Below, piece by piece: positions 19,938 to 32,795 of a stretch of DNA of 64,000 bases (its first letter is position 1; every line of letters begins with the position of its first letter). The DNA is from Thiogranum sp. GTDB lineage: Bacteria > Pseudomonadota > Gammaproteobacteria > DSM-19610. Position numbers and translations under genes: made by a program. The stretch covers positions 1 through 64,000 of the forward strand of contig JAGXGS010000034.1 of assembly GCA_024636585.1 (NCBI GenBank), read 5' to 3'. Below the pieces are notes generated by a model. It was not told the origin of the DNA. It did no database searches and was given only the letters and a program-made list of their open reading frames with translations.

Positions 19938-21449
19938 ATGGATCAATACGCAATAATAAACGAGCAGTTTTCTGACCACTTGCAGCGCGCGGCCCAGAGA
20001 CTGCGGCGCACTCTCGAACGCTCGGCAGCCTTGCGCTCATCTCTGATGGTTGCGCTGAACGCGGGCGGGTGCCTGCTGCTGCTATCGCCGGTACTGATTG
20101 CAGCTGGATTCATGAGTACAGCGGTTTTGATTGCGAATAATATCCAGGGCCCGCTGGACTGGTTCCTGCTTGGGGTGTGCGCGGCATTAAGTTTAGTGGC
20201 CGGCTGGATGTGTTATCAGCTTTCTACACTGCATCCCGATGCCGCTGACGGCGTTACGCTCGATGCAGATCAGGAGTCCCGGCTGTTCCCGATGCTCGAG
20301 CGCCGCCTGACGCACTTCAAGCTGAAGCCTTTGAACAGTGTAAGACTTGGCACCGATACTGATCTGACCATAGTGGCGACTCCGCGCTGGCCGATTCCAC
20401 TGCTGCACTCGTACACTCTCAATGTCGGAGCGCCCCTGCTGTTTTTCATTTCCGAGCCTCAGTTTCGACTGGCGCTGGCCGGAGCAGTGGCAACCAGCGC
20501 GCAATCGCGTCGCAGTCTTTTCGGCTGGGCAGCACAGGCAGTCCGCGACTGGCCCGTCATTATCCATAGCCTGGAACAGAAATCCGTGCTCGCAACCCAG
20601 CTGCTCCTGCCTGTGGCCCGCTGGATAGCGGCAGCCAACCGGACACTCGGCTACACAGTCGAAACGGGCATGTTGCAGGCGCAGACCCGCTGGATTCTCA
20701 ACCATACCGATGAGCAGACCGCGCGTGAGCTGCTGAGTTGTCAGGTGCTCGCATCGTCTTTCATCAACTGGCATTACTGGCCCATGATGCTCAAGGGTGC
20801 AGATCACTGCCCACAGCCGGTAGCGCGTCCGTTCAGTCACTTCGACCTGCTGCTTAAAGGAAGCTTCACGGAAAATGCGGCACGCCGCTGGCTGCTCAAA
20901 GCGCAGGCCGGCTCCGGCAGCAGTCAGCGCATCCTGCAGAATCTGCTTGCCGAACTAAAGATCGATTTCCTGCAGTGTCCCGCCCTACCGGAACGCACTG
21001 CCTTCGAATGCATTATCGAGACAAAAACTATGCTGAAGAAACTGGATCAGCACTGGCAGCGATGCATCACGCCTGACTGGCATCAGCGGTACGCTGAATT
21101 CCAGGCTGCGAAAAACCGCTTTGACCAGTTGCACAGACGCTCGCAGGAACAGGACCTGCGCGGCAGTTCAGCAATCAATTTCGTGCGTCTGGCCCGGCGG
21201 TTTCTGGACAAGCAGCAAAATATTAGTGTGTTCCGGAAAATGTATCGTGCCAATCCGGATGATGCGGCGGTGTGCTTTACCTGCGGAGAGGCGATGCTCG
21301 CAGCGGGACATACGCTGGAGGGGTGCGACGCCATGCAGCGCGCCGGAGAACTCGATGCGAGACTGGCGAACCATGCACAGGCCCTGATCAACCAGTACAC
21401 ACACAGCTGGCTGGACGAATCGCGGTCGGGACTGGCGCGCACCGCCTGA
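19938..21449 (+). CDS. M48-like membrane protein with TPR-like C-terminus, HExxH motif absent
   Basis: 503 aa; LNVGAPLLFFISEPQFRLALAGAVATSAQSRRSLFGWAAQAVRDW matches the spacing of M48 'GLPLL..LS..EL.AVLAHEFGH' segments but lacks HExxH; TPR-like tail NPDDAAVCFTCGEAMLAAGHTLEGCDAMQRAGELD. Confidence 0.6.
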   Translation: MDQYAIINEQFSDHLQRAAQRLRRTLERSAALRSSLMVALNAGGCLLLLSPVLIAAGFMSTAVLIANNIQGPLDWFLLGVCAALSLVAGWMCYQLSTLHPDAADGVTLDADQESRLFPMLERRLTHFKLKPLNSVRLGTDTDLTIVATPRWPIPLLHSYTLNVGAPLLFFISEPQFRLALAGAVATSAQSRRSLFGWAAQAVRDWPVIIHSLEQKSVLATQLLLPVARWIAAANRTLGYTVETGMLQAQTRWILNHTDEQTARELLSCQVLASSFINWHYWPMMLKGADHCPQPVARPFSHFDLLLKGSFTENAARRWLLKAQAGSGSSQRILQNLLAELKIDFLQCPALPERTAFECIIETKTMLKKLDQHWQRCITPDWHQRYAEFQAAKNRFDQLHRRSQEQDLRGSSAINFVRLARRFLDKQQNISVFRKMYRANPDDAAVCFTCGEAMLAAGHTLEGCDAMQRAGELDARLANHAQALINQYTHSWLDESRSGLARTA

Positions 21450-21463
21450 CCCGGCGGCAGCCG

Positions 21464-23557
21464 CTAAACGCCTCCGTAGCGGGCCATACGACCAAGCCAA
21501 CGCCGTATCACCGGCTGCACACTTTCGGCGCAATGACGCGCAAGATAATCAGCCGCCTGCTCCACCTTGTCCAACAGGTCCTGATCCCGCAACAGATCGG
21601 CAATCCGGAACTGGATCATCCCGGTCTGGCGAGTGCCGAGCACCTCTCCAGGTCCGCGCAGCTCCAGGTCACGGCGCGCAATCTCAAAGCCGTCACTGGT
21701 TTCGCGCAGCACCGCCAGGCGCTGGCGCGCCAGCGCTGACAGAGGCGCCCGGTACATCAGCACGCAGCTGCTTTGTGCCGCCCCCCGCCCGACCCTGCCA
21801 CGCAACTGGTGCAATTGCGCGAGGCCGAGACGCTCGGCATTTTCGACAATCATCAGCGATGCATTCGGCACGTCCACGCCGACCTCGATGACCGTGGTTG
21901 CCACCAGCAAATCCACTTCACCACGCTTGAACGCGTCCATACACTGCTGCTTGTCTGCATCTTTCATGCGGCCGTGCACGAGTCCGACCCTGAGTTCATC
22001 GAGTGCTTCACGCAGTAGCACAGCAGTGTCTTCTGCTGCCTGACATTGCAGTGATTCCGACTCCTCGATCAGCGTACAGACCCAATAGGCCTGAAGGCCT
22101 TTACGGCAGGCTTCGCGGACTCGCTGAATCACTTCGGCGCGCCGGCCGTCAGGCAGAGCAACCGTATGCACAGGGATTCTCCCCGGGGGCATTTCATCGA
22201 TCACCGATGAATCCAGATCTGCATACACAGACATCGCCAGCGTGCGGGGTATCGGCGTTGCCGTCATGATCAACTGATGCGGCAGCAGCTGCTTTTCACG
22301 CCCTTTGTCCCGAAGCGCCAGGCGCTGGTGAACGCCGAAACGGTGCTGCTCGTCAATAATGACCAGCCCCAGCTGCCGAAATACCACATCGTCCTGGAAC
22401 AGCGCATGAGTGCCAATCACGACCTGCGCCTCACCGGATTGCAATGCCGCCAGTACCGTGCCACGCGGCTTGCCTTTCACTTTCCCCGACAACCAGGCCA
22501 CCTGAATATCCAGACACCCGAACCAGGTAGCGAAATTGCGAAAATGCTGTTCCGCCAGCAGCTCGGTGGGAGCCATGATTGCGACCTGACAGCCACTTGC
22601 GACAGCCTGGATCGCAGCAGCAGCCGCCACGACGGTTTTGCCCGAGCCGACGTCGCCCTGAACCAGCCGCATCATCGGGTGCGAGCGCACAAGATCATGC
22701 TGCAGCTCGGCCAGGACCCGTTGCTGGGCGGCCGTCAGGGCAAACGGCAGCGCCGCCAGGAAGCGTTCCAGCAATGCCTGCCCGCCGTGCAGCGGCATGG
22801 CGCTGTGGCGTTCTGCACGCTGGCGCATTGCCTTGAGACTGAGATGGTGCGCAAGCATTTCCTCGAACGCCAGTCGCTGCTGCGCCGGGTGGGTGCCCGC
22901 TTCCAGCGCGGCAAGATCAGCGTTCGGCGGAGGCCGGTGCACGTACTGCAAGGCCGAATGCAGATCACTCAGCTGCAGATCATCGAGAAGCGTGGCGGGT
23001 AACCATTCGGGCAAGCGACTGGTCTCCAGCAGCGCCAGCGCCTGGTCGCTGAGCTTGCGCAAGGCCAGCTGGTGCACGCCTTCGGTAGTGGGATAAATGG
23101 CAGTCAACTGCTCATCGACAGGACGGTTTTCACTTTCTTCCAGTCGCTGGTATTCCGGATGCACCATTTCCAGCATCACCGGGCCGCGCCGGACTTCACC
23201 AAAGATCCGCACCCGGGCGCCGCGCTCGAAGCCCTGTTGCTGAAGTTTGTTGAAATGGAAAAACCTCAGCAGCAGCGATCCGCTGCCATCGCTGACCCGC
23301 ACCAGCAGGCTGCGGCGTCGGCCAAACTTGATTTCAGCGAGATCCACAACCGCATCGATGACAGCCCGATCGCCGGGGCGCAATCCGCCGATCGGCATGA
23401 CGCGTGTGCGGTCTTCGTAACGCCGCGGCAGATGAAACAGAACGTCCTGCACGCTTTCAATCCCGAAAGCGGCCAGCCGGGCTGTCGCCCTGGGACCGAC
23501 TCCGCGCAATGCGGACACCGGCAGCGCATCCAGGGTTGGTGGCGATTGTTCCTGCAA
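21464..23557 (-). CDS. recG: ATP-dependent DNA helicase RecG
   Basis: LVQGDVGSGKTVVAAAAA, IIDEQHRFGVHQR, TATPIPRTLAMSVYADLDSSVIDEMPPGR, QLRGRVGRG. Confidence 0.97.
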   Translation of the reverse strand: MQEQSPPTLDALPVSALRGVGPRATARLAAFGIESVQDVLFHLPRRYEDRTRVMPIGGLRPGDRAVIDAVVDLAEIKFGRRRSLLVRVSDGSGSLLLRFFHFNKLQQQGFERGARVRIFGEVRRGPVMLEMVHPEYQRLEESENRPVDEQLTAIYPTTEGVHQLALRKLSDQALALLETSRLPEWLPATLLDDLQLSDLHSALQYVHRPPPNADLAALEAGTHPAQQRLAFEEMLAHHLSLKAMRQRAERHSAMPLHGGQALLERFLAALPFALTAAQQRVLAELQHDLVRSHPMMRLVQGDVGSGKTVVAAAAAIQAVASGCQVAIMAPTELLAEQHFRNFATWFGCLDIQVAWLSGKVKGKPRGTVLAALQSGEAQVVIGTHALFQDDVVFRQLGLVIIDEQHRFGVHQRLALRDKGREKQLLPHQLIMTATPIPRTLAMSVYADLDSSVIDEMPPGRIPVHTVALPDGRRAEVIQRVREACRKGLQAYWVCTLIEESESLQCQAAEDTAVLLREALDELRVGLVHGRMKDADKQQCMDAFKRGEVDLLVATTVIEVGVDVPNASLMIVENAERLGLAQLHQLRGRVGRGAAQSSCVLMYRAPLSALARQRLAVLRETSDGFEIARRDLELRGPGEVLGTRQTGMIQFRIADLLRDQDLLDKVEQAADYLARHCAESVQPVIRRWLGRMARYGGV

Positions 23558-23562
23558 ATGAC

Positions 23563-23949
23563 TTAGTCGGACAACACCAGAATTGCATCCATTTCCACTT
23601 GCGCCGCTTTCGGCAACGCCGCCACACCGACAGCTGCGCGCGCCGGATACGGCTCCTGGAAATAGTCAGCCATCACCTGGTTGACCAGCGGAAAATGATG
23701 CAGGTCAGTGAGAAAAATGTTCAGCTTGCAGATATGCGCCAGACTGCCTCCGGCAGCCTCCGCAACCGCGGCGAGATTATCGAAAACCCGGCGGATCTGC
23801 ATTTCCATGTTGCCCTCCACCAGATCCATAGTCTCGGGCACCAGTGGAATCTGACCCGACAGGTAAACCGTATCGCCTACCTGCACCGCCTGTGAATACG
23901 TGCCTATGGCTTTCGGTGCGAGATCCGTATGAATAACCTTGCGTTGCAT
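23563..23949 (-). CDS. ridA: RidA family enamine/imine deaminase
   Basis: [49 protein letters not shown]. Confidence 0.94.
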   Translation of the reverse strand: MQRKVIHTDLAPKAIGTYSQAVQVGDTVYLSGQIPLVPETMDLVEGNMEMQIRRVFDNLAAVAEAAGGSLAHICKLNIFLTDLHHFPLVNQVMADYFQEPYPARAAVGVAALPKAAQVEMDAILVLSD

Positions 23950-23959
23950 ACTAGCTCCT

Positions 23960-26122
23960 TCAGCTTCTGCTTCTGCTGATTCGCATCACTGCCGGCACCT
24001 TGCGAACGCAACGCATGACCCGCGCCAGGTGCTGGCGATCGCGAACCGTGATGGTGAACTTAAGCGCCGTGTCGAGACCGTCCCGCTCTTCGATGGTTAC
24101 ATTTTCAATGTTTGAACCGGCCTCTGAAATCTCCGCTGCAATGGTCGCCAGCACGCCTTTCTGGTTGGTGACATCAACGCGGATCTCAGCAGGGAATTCT
24201 CCCTCGGTAAGCGGCTGCCATTCGACGTCGATCCACTTGTCCGGACGGCTGCGATAATCCGCGAGATTCTTGCAGGTTTCCGTGTGTATCACCAGACCAC
24301 GCCCGGCGCTGACAAAGCCGATAATGTTATCGCCGGGAATCGGCCGGCAACAGCGGGCAAAATGCACCACCATGCCTTCCGTACCGCGAATCGCAAGCGG
24401 TTTGCTATGTGCTGTATCCGCAGTGCGTTCGGCGCCCTCTTCATCATTCGGCACCAGTCGCCGCGCCACCAGCATGGCCATGCGGTTTCCTAGGCCGATA
24501 TCGGCGAACAGCGCATCCCGGTCCTTGAAGCCGGACTCCACCATAATACGGTCGAACTCGGCAATCGGTATATCGGCAAGCCCCCTGTTGATGCTGTGCA
24601 AGGCGCGATCGAGCATTCGCTGCCCCAGTTCCGTGGCTTCGTCATTGCGCAGATTCTTCAGGTAGTGACGAATGTTGGAACGGGCCTTGGCGCTGGCAAC
24701 GAAATTCAGCCAGGCCGGATTCGGATGAGCCCCGGTTGCGGTAATGATCTCCACCGTCTGCCCGTTCAGCAGCGGAGTGCGCAACGGCGCCAGTCGGCGA
24801 TCGACTTTCGCAGCAATGCAGGTGTTGCCGACATCAGTATGCACAGCGTAGGCAAAGTCGACCGCGGTCGCGCCGCGTGGCAGATTGAGAATATCCCCGG
24901 CGGGCGTAAACACGTAGACCTCGTCCGGGAACAAATCGATCTTGACGTTCTCCAGAAACTCCAGCGAGTTACCCGCGTTGCGCTGCATTTCCAGCAATTC
25001 GCGCAGCCATTCCCGGGCATGTGTCTGAGCGTTATTACCGGCCGGTCGGTCGCTGCTTTTGTACAACCAGTGTGCGGCAATGCCTGCTTCGGCAACCCGC
25101 TCCATGTCATCGGTGCGTATCTGCACTTCGATCGGCACGCCATAGGGGCCAAACAGCACCGTGTGCAGGGATTGATAGCCGTTGGCCTTGGGAATCGCAA
25201 TGTAATCCTTGAACTTGCCGGGCACCGGCTTGTACAGATTGTGCATCATACCGAGCACTCGGTAGCAGGTGTCGACGCTGTCGACGATGACCCGGAATGC
25301 ATACACATCGAACACTTCCGCGAACGATCCGACCCGGTCGCGAATTTTCTTGTACAGGCTGTAGAGATGTTTCTCGCGGCTCTGCAGGCGGTATCCGAGT
25401 CCTTCCTGGTCGAGTCGACTCTGGATCGCCGACTCGATCTTGTTGAGGATTTCCTTGCGATTGCCGCGCGCCTTGCGCACCGCCTCCGAAAGTACGCGAT
25501 AGCGCATGGGATAGAGCGTCGCAAAACCCAGATCTTCCAGTTCCAGTCGAATCTGGTTCATGCCGAGTCGGTTGGCTATGGGCGCATAAATATCCAGCGT
25601 CTCGCGCGCGATTCTGCGGCGCTTGTCAGTGCGCATGACGCCCAGGGTGCGCATGTTGTGCAGGCGATCGGCTAGTTTGACCAGTATCACACGCAGGTCT
25701 CGCACCATCGCCAGCATCATCTTGCGGAAATTTTCCGCGTGCGCCTCGGCCTGGCTGTTGAACTTGATCTGGGTAAGCTTGCTGACACCGTCGACCAGTT
25801 CCGCGACTTCCTCGCCGAATTCCCGGGTTACGGTTTCCTTGATGGTGTCGGTATCTTCGATGACATCATGCAAAATGGCGGCGACGATGCTCTGGTAGTC
25901 CATGTGCATCTCGGCCAGGATGCGCGCCACTTCGAGCGGATGATAGATGTAAGGTTCGCCCGACATGCGGTGCTGGCCTTCGTGGGCTTCGGCGCCGAAC
26001 AGATAGGCGCTGTAGACCTGCCGCACCTGATCTTTATCAAGATAAGTATCCAGCAGATCACACAGATCACTGATCAGGAAACGTGATTCTTCAGGAACAG
26101 CAATTACCGCCGGTTTTGCCAT
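23960..26122 (-). CDS. spoT: bifunctional (p)ppGpp synthetase/hydrolase
   Basis: HD motif [10 protein letters not shown], synthetase [14 protein letters not shown] and ACT domains; next to rpoZ/gmk. Confidence 0.96.
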   Translation of the reverse strand: MAKPAVIAVPEESRFLISDLCDLLDTYLDKDQVRQVYSAYLFGAEAHEGQHRMSGEPYIYHPLEVARILAEMHMDYQSIVAAILHDVIEDTDTIKETVTREFGEEVAELVDGVSKLTQIKFNSQAEAHAENFRKMMLAMVRDLRVILVKLADRLHNMRTLGVMRTDKRRRIARETLDIYAPIANRLGMNQIRLELEDLGFATLYPMRYRVLSEAVRKARGNRKEILNKIESAIQSRLDQEGLGYRLQSREKHLYSLYKKIRDRVGSFAEVFDVYAFRVIVDSVDTCYRVLGMMHNLYKPVPGKFKDYIAIPKANGYQSLHTVLFGPYGVPIEVQIRTDDMERVAEAGIAAHWLYKSSDRPAGNNAQTHAREWLRELLEMQRNAGNSLEFLENVKIDLFPDEVYVFTPAGDILNLPRGATAVDFAYAVHTDVGNTCIAAKVDRRLAPLRTPLLNGQTVEIITATGAHPNPAWLNFVASAKARSNIRHYLKNLRNDEATELGQRMLDRALHSINRGLADIPIAEFDRIMVESGFKDRDALFADIGLGNRMAMLVARRLVPNDEEGAERTADTAHSKPLAIRGTEGMVVHFARCCRPIPGDNIIGFVSAGRGLVIHTETCKNLADYRSRPDKWIDVEWQPLTEGEFPAEIRVDVTNQKGVLATIAAEISEAGSNIENVTIEERDGLDTALKFTITVRDRQHLARVMRCVRKVPAVMRISRSRS

Positions 26123-26193
26123 TTGCCTAGTGCCCGCCGTTTTGATTCCGCGCCCAAACCACAGGTAAAGTCTGAACCGCCGCCGGACTGCGT

Positions 26194-26229
26194 AAAAAAA
26201 AGGCCGCTTCAGTTACGCCTGAAACGGCC
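26194..26229 (-). terminator. intrinsic terminator downstream of rpoZ
   Basis: Minus strand GGCCGTTTCAG-GCGTAA-CTGAAGCGGCC-TTTTTTTT (11-bp stem with one G-U). Confidence 0.9.
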
Positions 26230-26264
26230 CCGGTATGCATACTGAAGCGTGTCTTCTTCAGGAA

Positions 26265-26552
26265 TCAGTCTTCCGCGAAGTGATCGGGCATCTGCGCAAC
26301 TACCTCGCTTATCGTAGGCATTGCGGGTGTTTCCGCATTTTCGCGATCATCCGGCTTCTCGTCGAGAATCCCCGGCGTCACGAAATCCTCGGCGATCTCA
26401 CGTAGCGCCACTACTGTGGGCTTGTCATTTTCCCACTCCAGGAAGGGTTGGGCACCTTTCGCCAGCTGTCGCGCCCGCTTGGTCGCAACCAGAACCAGTT
26501 GAAAGCGGTTATCAACCTTACCGAGACAATCTTCTACTGTGACACGAGCCAT
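26265..26552 (-). CDS. rpoZ: RNA polymerase omega subunit
   Basis: [30 protein letters not shown]. Confidence 0.96.
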   Translation of the reverse strand: MARVTVEDCLGKVDNRFQLVLVATKRARQLAKGAQPFLEWENDKPTVVALREIAEDFVTPGILDEKPDDRENAETPAMPTISEVVAQMPDHFAED

Positions 26553-26603
26553 AATTGATTTCGCCAGACCTGAACTGTTGGTGGACGGGAAAGTGTACGC
26601 GAA

Positions 26604-28105
<1,502 letters not shown>

Positions 28106-28207
28106 CTCAAGTCATCCCTTCGGTATGCCGTTACACAGCCGCGCAACAACCTGTTTTATTAAAAGTTTTATGAAAAATCCAACACCGGAACAAAGGCGAC
28201 AGTCTAG

Positions 28208-29161
28208 ATGATCGGACGAAAAAAGCTAGACAGTCTGAAGCCCGGCACGCGCCTGGACGGCTATGAACTGGAAAAACCGCTGGGCGGAGGCGGCTTCAGC
28301 GTGGTCTATGTGGCGCGGCAGCTGGACACCGGCGAACGGGTCATAATAAAGGAGTACATCCCCAATCGACTGGCCCGACGCGATCGCAGCGGACAGGTGC
28401 AGGCGCGCAGTGACAAGACCGAAAGCCGGTTCAGCCGCGGTCGTAAACTATTCTTTCAGGAAGCGAGCACTCTGGCGACGCTGAAGCACAACAACATCGT
28501 TGATGTGTTCAATTTTTTCCAGGCCAATGGCACGGTCTACATGGTCATGAAATATCAGGATGGCGAAAACCTGCAGCATTATCTTGCCAGCCGCCGCGGA
28601 GGTCTCAGCGAAAGATTTCTGCGAACGGTATTCCCACCCCTGCTGGATGGCCTGGAACTGATTCATTCCCGCGACCTGCTGCACCTCGACATCAAGCCCG
28701 GCAACATCCACATTCAGTGCGGCGGACAGCCGCTGCTGCTGGATTTCGGCGCGGTACACGGTTTCCCCCAGAGTCGCCAGGAACAGCCCGGCCAGGTTAT
28801 CAGCCCCGGCTTCTCGCCGATCGAGCAATACGATAATCGAGGCTACGTCGGCCCCTGGACAGATCTCTATGCACTCGGTGCCACCATGCGCGCCTGCATC
28901 GAGGGCCGGGCACCCCTGAACGCGCGCAAGCGCCACGACCATGACAGCCTCCGCCCGGCGCAGCACGCCTTTCGCAAACGCTATTCGCATAATCTGCTGC
29001 GCGCCATCGACTGGGCCATGGAAGTCGATCCCCTGCTGCGCCCCCAGAATGTGGCTACTTTCCGTGCGGCGCTCACTGCGGACATCGCACTGGAACCGGA
29101 GCAACCGCGCTCGGCTTTCGGCTGGCTGACGACCACTTTGCTCGGCCGGGGGGAATCATGA
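28208..29161 (+). CDS. serine/threonine protein kinase (soluble, no PASTA/TM evident)
   Basis: LGGGGFSVVY, VIIKEY, LLHLDIKPGNIHI, LLDFGAV. Confidence 0.93.
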   Translation: MIGRKKLDSLKPGTRLDGYELEKPLGGGGFSVVYVARQLDTGERVIIKEYIPNRLARRDRSGQVQARSDKTESRFSRGRKLFFQEASTLATLKHNNIVDVFNFFQANGTVYMVMKYQDGENLQHYLASRRGGLSERFLRTVFPPLLDGLELIHSRDLLHLDIKPGNIHIQCGGQPLLLDFGAVHGFPQSRQEQPGQVISPGFSPIEQYDNRGYVGPWTDLYALGATMRACIEGRAPLNARKRHDHDSLRPAQHAFRKRYSHNLLRAIDWAMEVDPLLRPQNVATFRAALTADIALEPEQPRSAFGWLTTTLLGRGES

Positions 29162-30036
29162 AGGCATTAACGGCCTGGTCCAGCCACCTGGGAAATCGAT
29201 CAAGCAATCAGGATCGCTGCCTGGTGCTGGAGAAGCCGGGACGAATACTGCTGGCGGTCGCCGATGGCATGGGCGGGCATGCACGCGGCGACCTGGCTGC
29301 CGAGGTTGCGGTGCAAAGCCTGCGCCGCGCTTTCCTCGCCGAACGCGGCCAGATTTCAGAACCGCGCGCTTTCCTCACAGCCGCACTTCAGAAGGCGCAC
29401 CGGGAGGTTGTGTGCGCAGGTCGCAGTGAACACCCACCGGTCACTCCCCGTACCACCTGTGTGGTCTGCCTGGTCCAGGGTGATCAGGCGTGGTGGGCGC
29501 ATGTTGGCGACAGCCGACTTTACCTGCTTCGATCAGGAACGCTGGTTACCCGCACTCGCGATCACACTCCGGTTGAAGAGCTGCTGCAAAACGGCGTGAT
29601 CCGCGAAGATGAATTGCGTTCTCACCCGCTGCGCAACAGCGTCAGTCGCTGCCTGGGCGGGATGGCACGTCCGCCTGAGATTGCGAGCGACCAGTCTCGC
29701 CTCAAACCGGATGACATCCTGTTGCTCTGTTCCGATGGACTCTGGTCAGCGATTCCCGACCAGAAGCTCCTGGCGATACCGGGATATGGCGATCTCGATC
29801 GCATCGTCAGGCAGCTTACAGCCGAAGCCGAAACGGCCAGTTATCCGCAAAGCGACAACATCAGCCTGGTTTGCCTGCGCTGGCTCTCCGCCGGAAAACC
29901 TGCCACTACAGCAATCGACCCTGGTCCTGCCGCATCCCGCCGCAAAACCGAAAAGAAGACCACAGACCCAATCCAGCAGGCTAAAGATGACATTCACCGC
30001 GCAATGCTCGATTACGCCGCGGAAATGAAGAAATAG
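29158..30036 (+). CDS. PP2C-family serine/threonine phosphatase
   Basis: VADGMGGHARGDLAAE, WWAHVGDSRLYLLR, LLLCSDGLW; 4-nt overlap with the kinase gene. Confidence 0.94.
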   Translation: MKALTAWSSHLGNRSSNQDRCLVLEKPGRILLAVADGMGGHARGDLAAEVAVQSLRRAFLAERGQISEPRAFLTAALQKAHREVVCAGRSEHPPVTPRTTCVVCLVQGDQAWWAHVGDSRLYLLRSGTLVTRTRDHTPVEELLQNGVIREDELRSHPLRNSVSRCLGGMARPPEIASDQSRLKPDDILLLCSDGLWSAIPDQKLLAIPGYGDLDRIVRQLTAEAETASYPQSDNISLVCLRWLSAGKPATTAIDPGPAASRRKTEKKTTDPIQQAKDDIHRAMLDYAAEMKK

Positions 30037-30116
30037 CTCACTGAGCGGATGCCCCGCCGGCAACCTTCCTCGGGTATAATCAGCGCCCGAATCGCAAGCA
30101 TTACCGAGGAAATTTC

Positions 30117-30851
30117 ATGCGCCCCAGCAACCGCAAGCCGGACCAGATGCGTCCCATCACACTGACCCGCAACTACACGATGCATGCCGAGGGCTCGGTG
30201 CTGGTGGAATTCGGCAATACCAAAGTACTGTGCAACGCCAGTATCGAAGAACGGGTGCCGGGATTCCTGCGCGGCAAAGGACAGGGCTGGGTAACGGCGG
30301 AATACGGCATGCTGCCCCGTTCCACTAATCAGCGCATGGGTCGCGAGGCCGCGCATGGCAAGCAGGGTGGCCGCACCATGGAGATCCAGCGCCTCATCGG
30401 TCGCTCGCTACGCGCCGTCATCGATATGAAAAAGCTGGGCGAACGCACAATAACTATTGATTGCGATGTGATACAGGCCGACGGCGGCACGCGCACCGCC
30501 AGTATCACCGGCGGCTTTGTCGCCCTGGCCGACGCAATTCAGAAAATGGTTGCCGACGGCATCGTCAGGAACAACCCGCTGGTCGGCTCGGTTGCTTCAA
30601 TATCAGTGGGTATATTCAAGGGGACTCCGATTCTGGACCTGGATTACGCCGAAGACTCCAATGCAGAAACGGACATGAATGTGGTGATGACCAACGACGG
30701 TCACTTCATTGAAGTCCAGGGAACAGCCGAGGGGCATCCCTTCACGGAAACTGAAATGAACCAGATGCTGGCGCTGGCCAGAAAAGGCATTGCAGAACTA
30801 ACACAACAGCAGCAGAAGGTGCTCGAGCAGCAGGTCGAGAATGCCGGCTAA
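30117..30851 (+). CDS. rph: ribonuclease PH
   Basis: [21 protein letters not shown]...[22 protein letters not shown]. Confidence 0.97.
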   Translation: MRPSNRKPDQMRPITLTRNYTMHAEGSVLVEFGNTKVLCNASIEERVPGFLRGKGQGWVTAEYGMLPRSTNQRMGREAAHGKQGGRTMEIQRLIGRSLRAVIDMKKLGERTITIDCDVIQADGGTRTASITGGFVALADAIQKMVADGIVRNNPLVGSVASISVGIFKGTPILDLDYAEDSNAETDMNVVMTNDGHFIEVQGTAEGHPFTETEMNQMLALARKGIAELTQQQQKVLEQQVENAG

Positions 30852-31446
30852 AATAGTACTTGCCAGCAATAATGCCGGCAAGGTCCGGGAATTCAATGAG
30901 TTGCTGAGCGGCAGCGAATTCGAAGTGGTGCCCCAATCGGATTTGTCGGTCCCCGATATCGAAGAAACCGGACTCACCTTTGTCGAAAACGCGCTGCTGA
31001 AGGCACGCAATGCTGCCGCCCTGACCGGCTGGCCGGCCATTGCCGATGATTCCGGTCTGGAGGTCGATGCGCTGAACGGTGCGCCAGGAATCTACTCCGC
31101 ACGCTACGCCGGCGCGGGTGCCAGTGATGCAGATAACCTGTACAAGCTGCTGCAGGCACTTGAAGATGTCGATGATGACAACCGCAACGCGCGCTTCCAG
31201 TGCGTCATGGTGTACCTGCGTCATGCCAACGACCCCACGCCGCGTATTTTTCAGGGCAGCTGGGAAGGGATGATTCTGCGCGCACCGCGCGGCGCCAACG
31301 GGTTTGGTTATGACCCGGTGTTCTATGTACCGGAGCGCAACTGCAGCTCGGCGGAACTGCCCGCTGACATCAAAAACAGCTTGAGCCATCGCGGCAAAGC
31401 GTTACGTCAGCTTGTCGATGCATTACGCCAGCCCGGCCGTGTTTGA
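30841..31446 (+). CDS. rdgB: XTP/dITP diphosphatase
   Basis: [18 protein letters not shown]...[25 protein letters not shown]. Confidence 0.96.
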   Translation: MPAKIVLASNNAGKVREFNELLSGSEFEVVPQSDLSVPDIEETGLTFVENALLKARNAAALTGWPAIADDSGLEVDALNGAPGIYSARYAGAGASDADNLYKLLQALEDVDDDNRNARFQCVMVYLRHANDPTPRIFQGSWEGMILRAPRGANGFGYDPVFYVPERNCSSAELPADIKNSLSHRGKALRQLVDALRQPGRV

Positions 31447-32629
31447 ATTTTCCGCGCCACCCCCGCTATCGCTGTATATCCATTTTCCCTGGTGCGTCAG
31501 CAAGTGCCCCTATTGTGATTTCAATTCTCACGCCCTGCATGACGATTTTCCCGAGAATGCCTATGTAGAGGCTCTGCTGAAAGACCTGGAGCTCGAATTA
31601 CCTGCCGTATGGGGCCGCACCGTGCAGACAATATTCATGGGCGGCGGCACGCCGAGCCTGTTTTCTCCGGCCGCCATCGAACGCCTGTTGAGCGGTGTTC
31701 GGGCGCGCCTGGCCCTGGCCCCTGGCGCCGAAATCACCCTTGAAGCCAATCCCGGCACTGTCGAACTGGAACGTTTTGCCGGTTACCGTGAAGCGGGGGT
31801 CAATCGGCTTTCCATCGGCGTCCAGAGTTTTGACGATAATCAGCTGCGCGCCCTGGGACGCATCCATGCTGCTGCGCAAGCCTCAGATGCAGGACGCGCG
31901 GCACGTGCTGCCGGATTCGACAACTTCAATCTCGACCTGATGTTCGGGCTACCGCAGCAGACGTCGGCGCAGGCAGTCGCCGACCTGCTGGCGGCAATCG
32001 AGCTACAACCCACGCACCTGTCATGGTATCAACTCACCCTCGAACCCAACACGCTCTTTCATGCACACCCACCGGTGCTGCCGGATGACGACGACCGATG
32101 GGCGATGCAGCAAGCCGGACAGGGTCTGTTACTGGAGCATGGCTATACTCAATACGAAGTGTCCGCCTTCGCACGTGCCGGCAGAATCAGTCAGCACAAT
32201 CTGAATTACTGGCGCTTTGGCGACTACCTGGGCATCGGCGCCGGCGCACACGGCAAGGTTACAGACGCAGGAGCGGGCAGGATACGCAGAACCTGGCGCA
32301 AACGGCATCCGAGGGCATATCTGGAATCCGCTGACTGCAGCGGCTTCATCCAGGGACAGCGCGAACTCGGTGCAGAAGAGACACTGTTCGAATATGCGCT
32401 GAACCGACTGCGCCTCAGACAGCCTTTCAGCTTGAGTGAGTTTGAAGCGCGTAGCGGTCTGCCGCGCAGCGGGATCATTCCCATACTGCGCCAGGCAGAA
32501 ATTGACGGCCTGCTGATATTGGATAACGAGACAGTGAATCACAGCGAGAAAGGCTGGCTGTTTCTGGACGATCTGGTGGCGCGGTTTTTACCGGAGGTGA
32601 CATGTAATGCTGGAAATCACCCGAATTGA
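31412..32629 (+). CDS. hemW: haem chaperone HemW (radical SAM, HemN-like)
   Basis: [41 protein letters not shown]. Confidence 0.94.
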   Translation: MSMHYASPAVFEFSAPPPLSLYIHFPWCVSKCPYCDFNSHALHDDFPENAYVEALLKDLELELPAVWGRTVQTIFMGGGTPSLFSPAAIERLLSGVRARLALAPGAEITLEANPGTVELERFAGYREAGVNRLSIGVQSFDDNQLRALGRIHAAAQASDAGRAARAAGFDNFNLDLMFGLPQQTSAQAVADLLAAIELQPTHLSWYQLTLEPNTLFHAHPPVLPDDDDRWAMQQAGQGLLLEHGYTQYEVSAFARAGRISQHNLNYWRFGDYLGIGAGAHGKVTDAGAGRIRRTWRKRHPRAYLESADCSGFIQGQRELGAEETLFEYALNRLRLRQPFSLSEFEARSGLPRSGIIPILRQAEIDGLLILDNETVNHSEKGWLFLDDLVARFLPEVTCNAGNHPN

Positions 32630-32795
32630 TTGCCCTTACTGCGGCGAGAATATCGAGATCAGTGTCGATTGTTCCGCCGGGAGCGAGCAGTACGTGGAAG
32701 ACTGTCCGGTCTGTTGTCAGCCGATCGAAATGAGCACCGAAGTCGATGGCGACGGCACCCTCCTCGGTGTTACTGCAAGCCGCAATGATGAATGA
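32607..32795 (+). CDS. CPXCG-motif cysteine-rich small protein
   Basis: [34 protein letters not shown]. Confidence 0.85.
   Translation: MLEITRIDCPYCGENIEISVDCSAGSEQYVEDCPVCCQPIEMSTEVDGDGTLLGVTASRNDE

Noticed and set aside
24596-25675. 359-aa plus-strand ORF opposite spoT
   Set aside because: Antisense shadow of SpoT; no family motifs.
28208-30036. Kinase/phosphatase pair as a T6SS regulator or phage-defence kinase
   Set aside because: No T6SS, FHA or abortive-infection genes in the window; located among conserved housekeeping genes.
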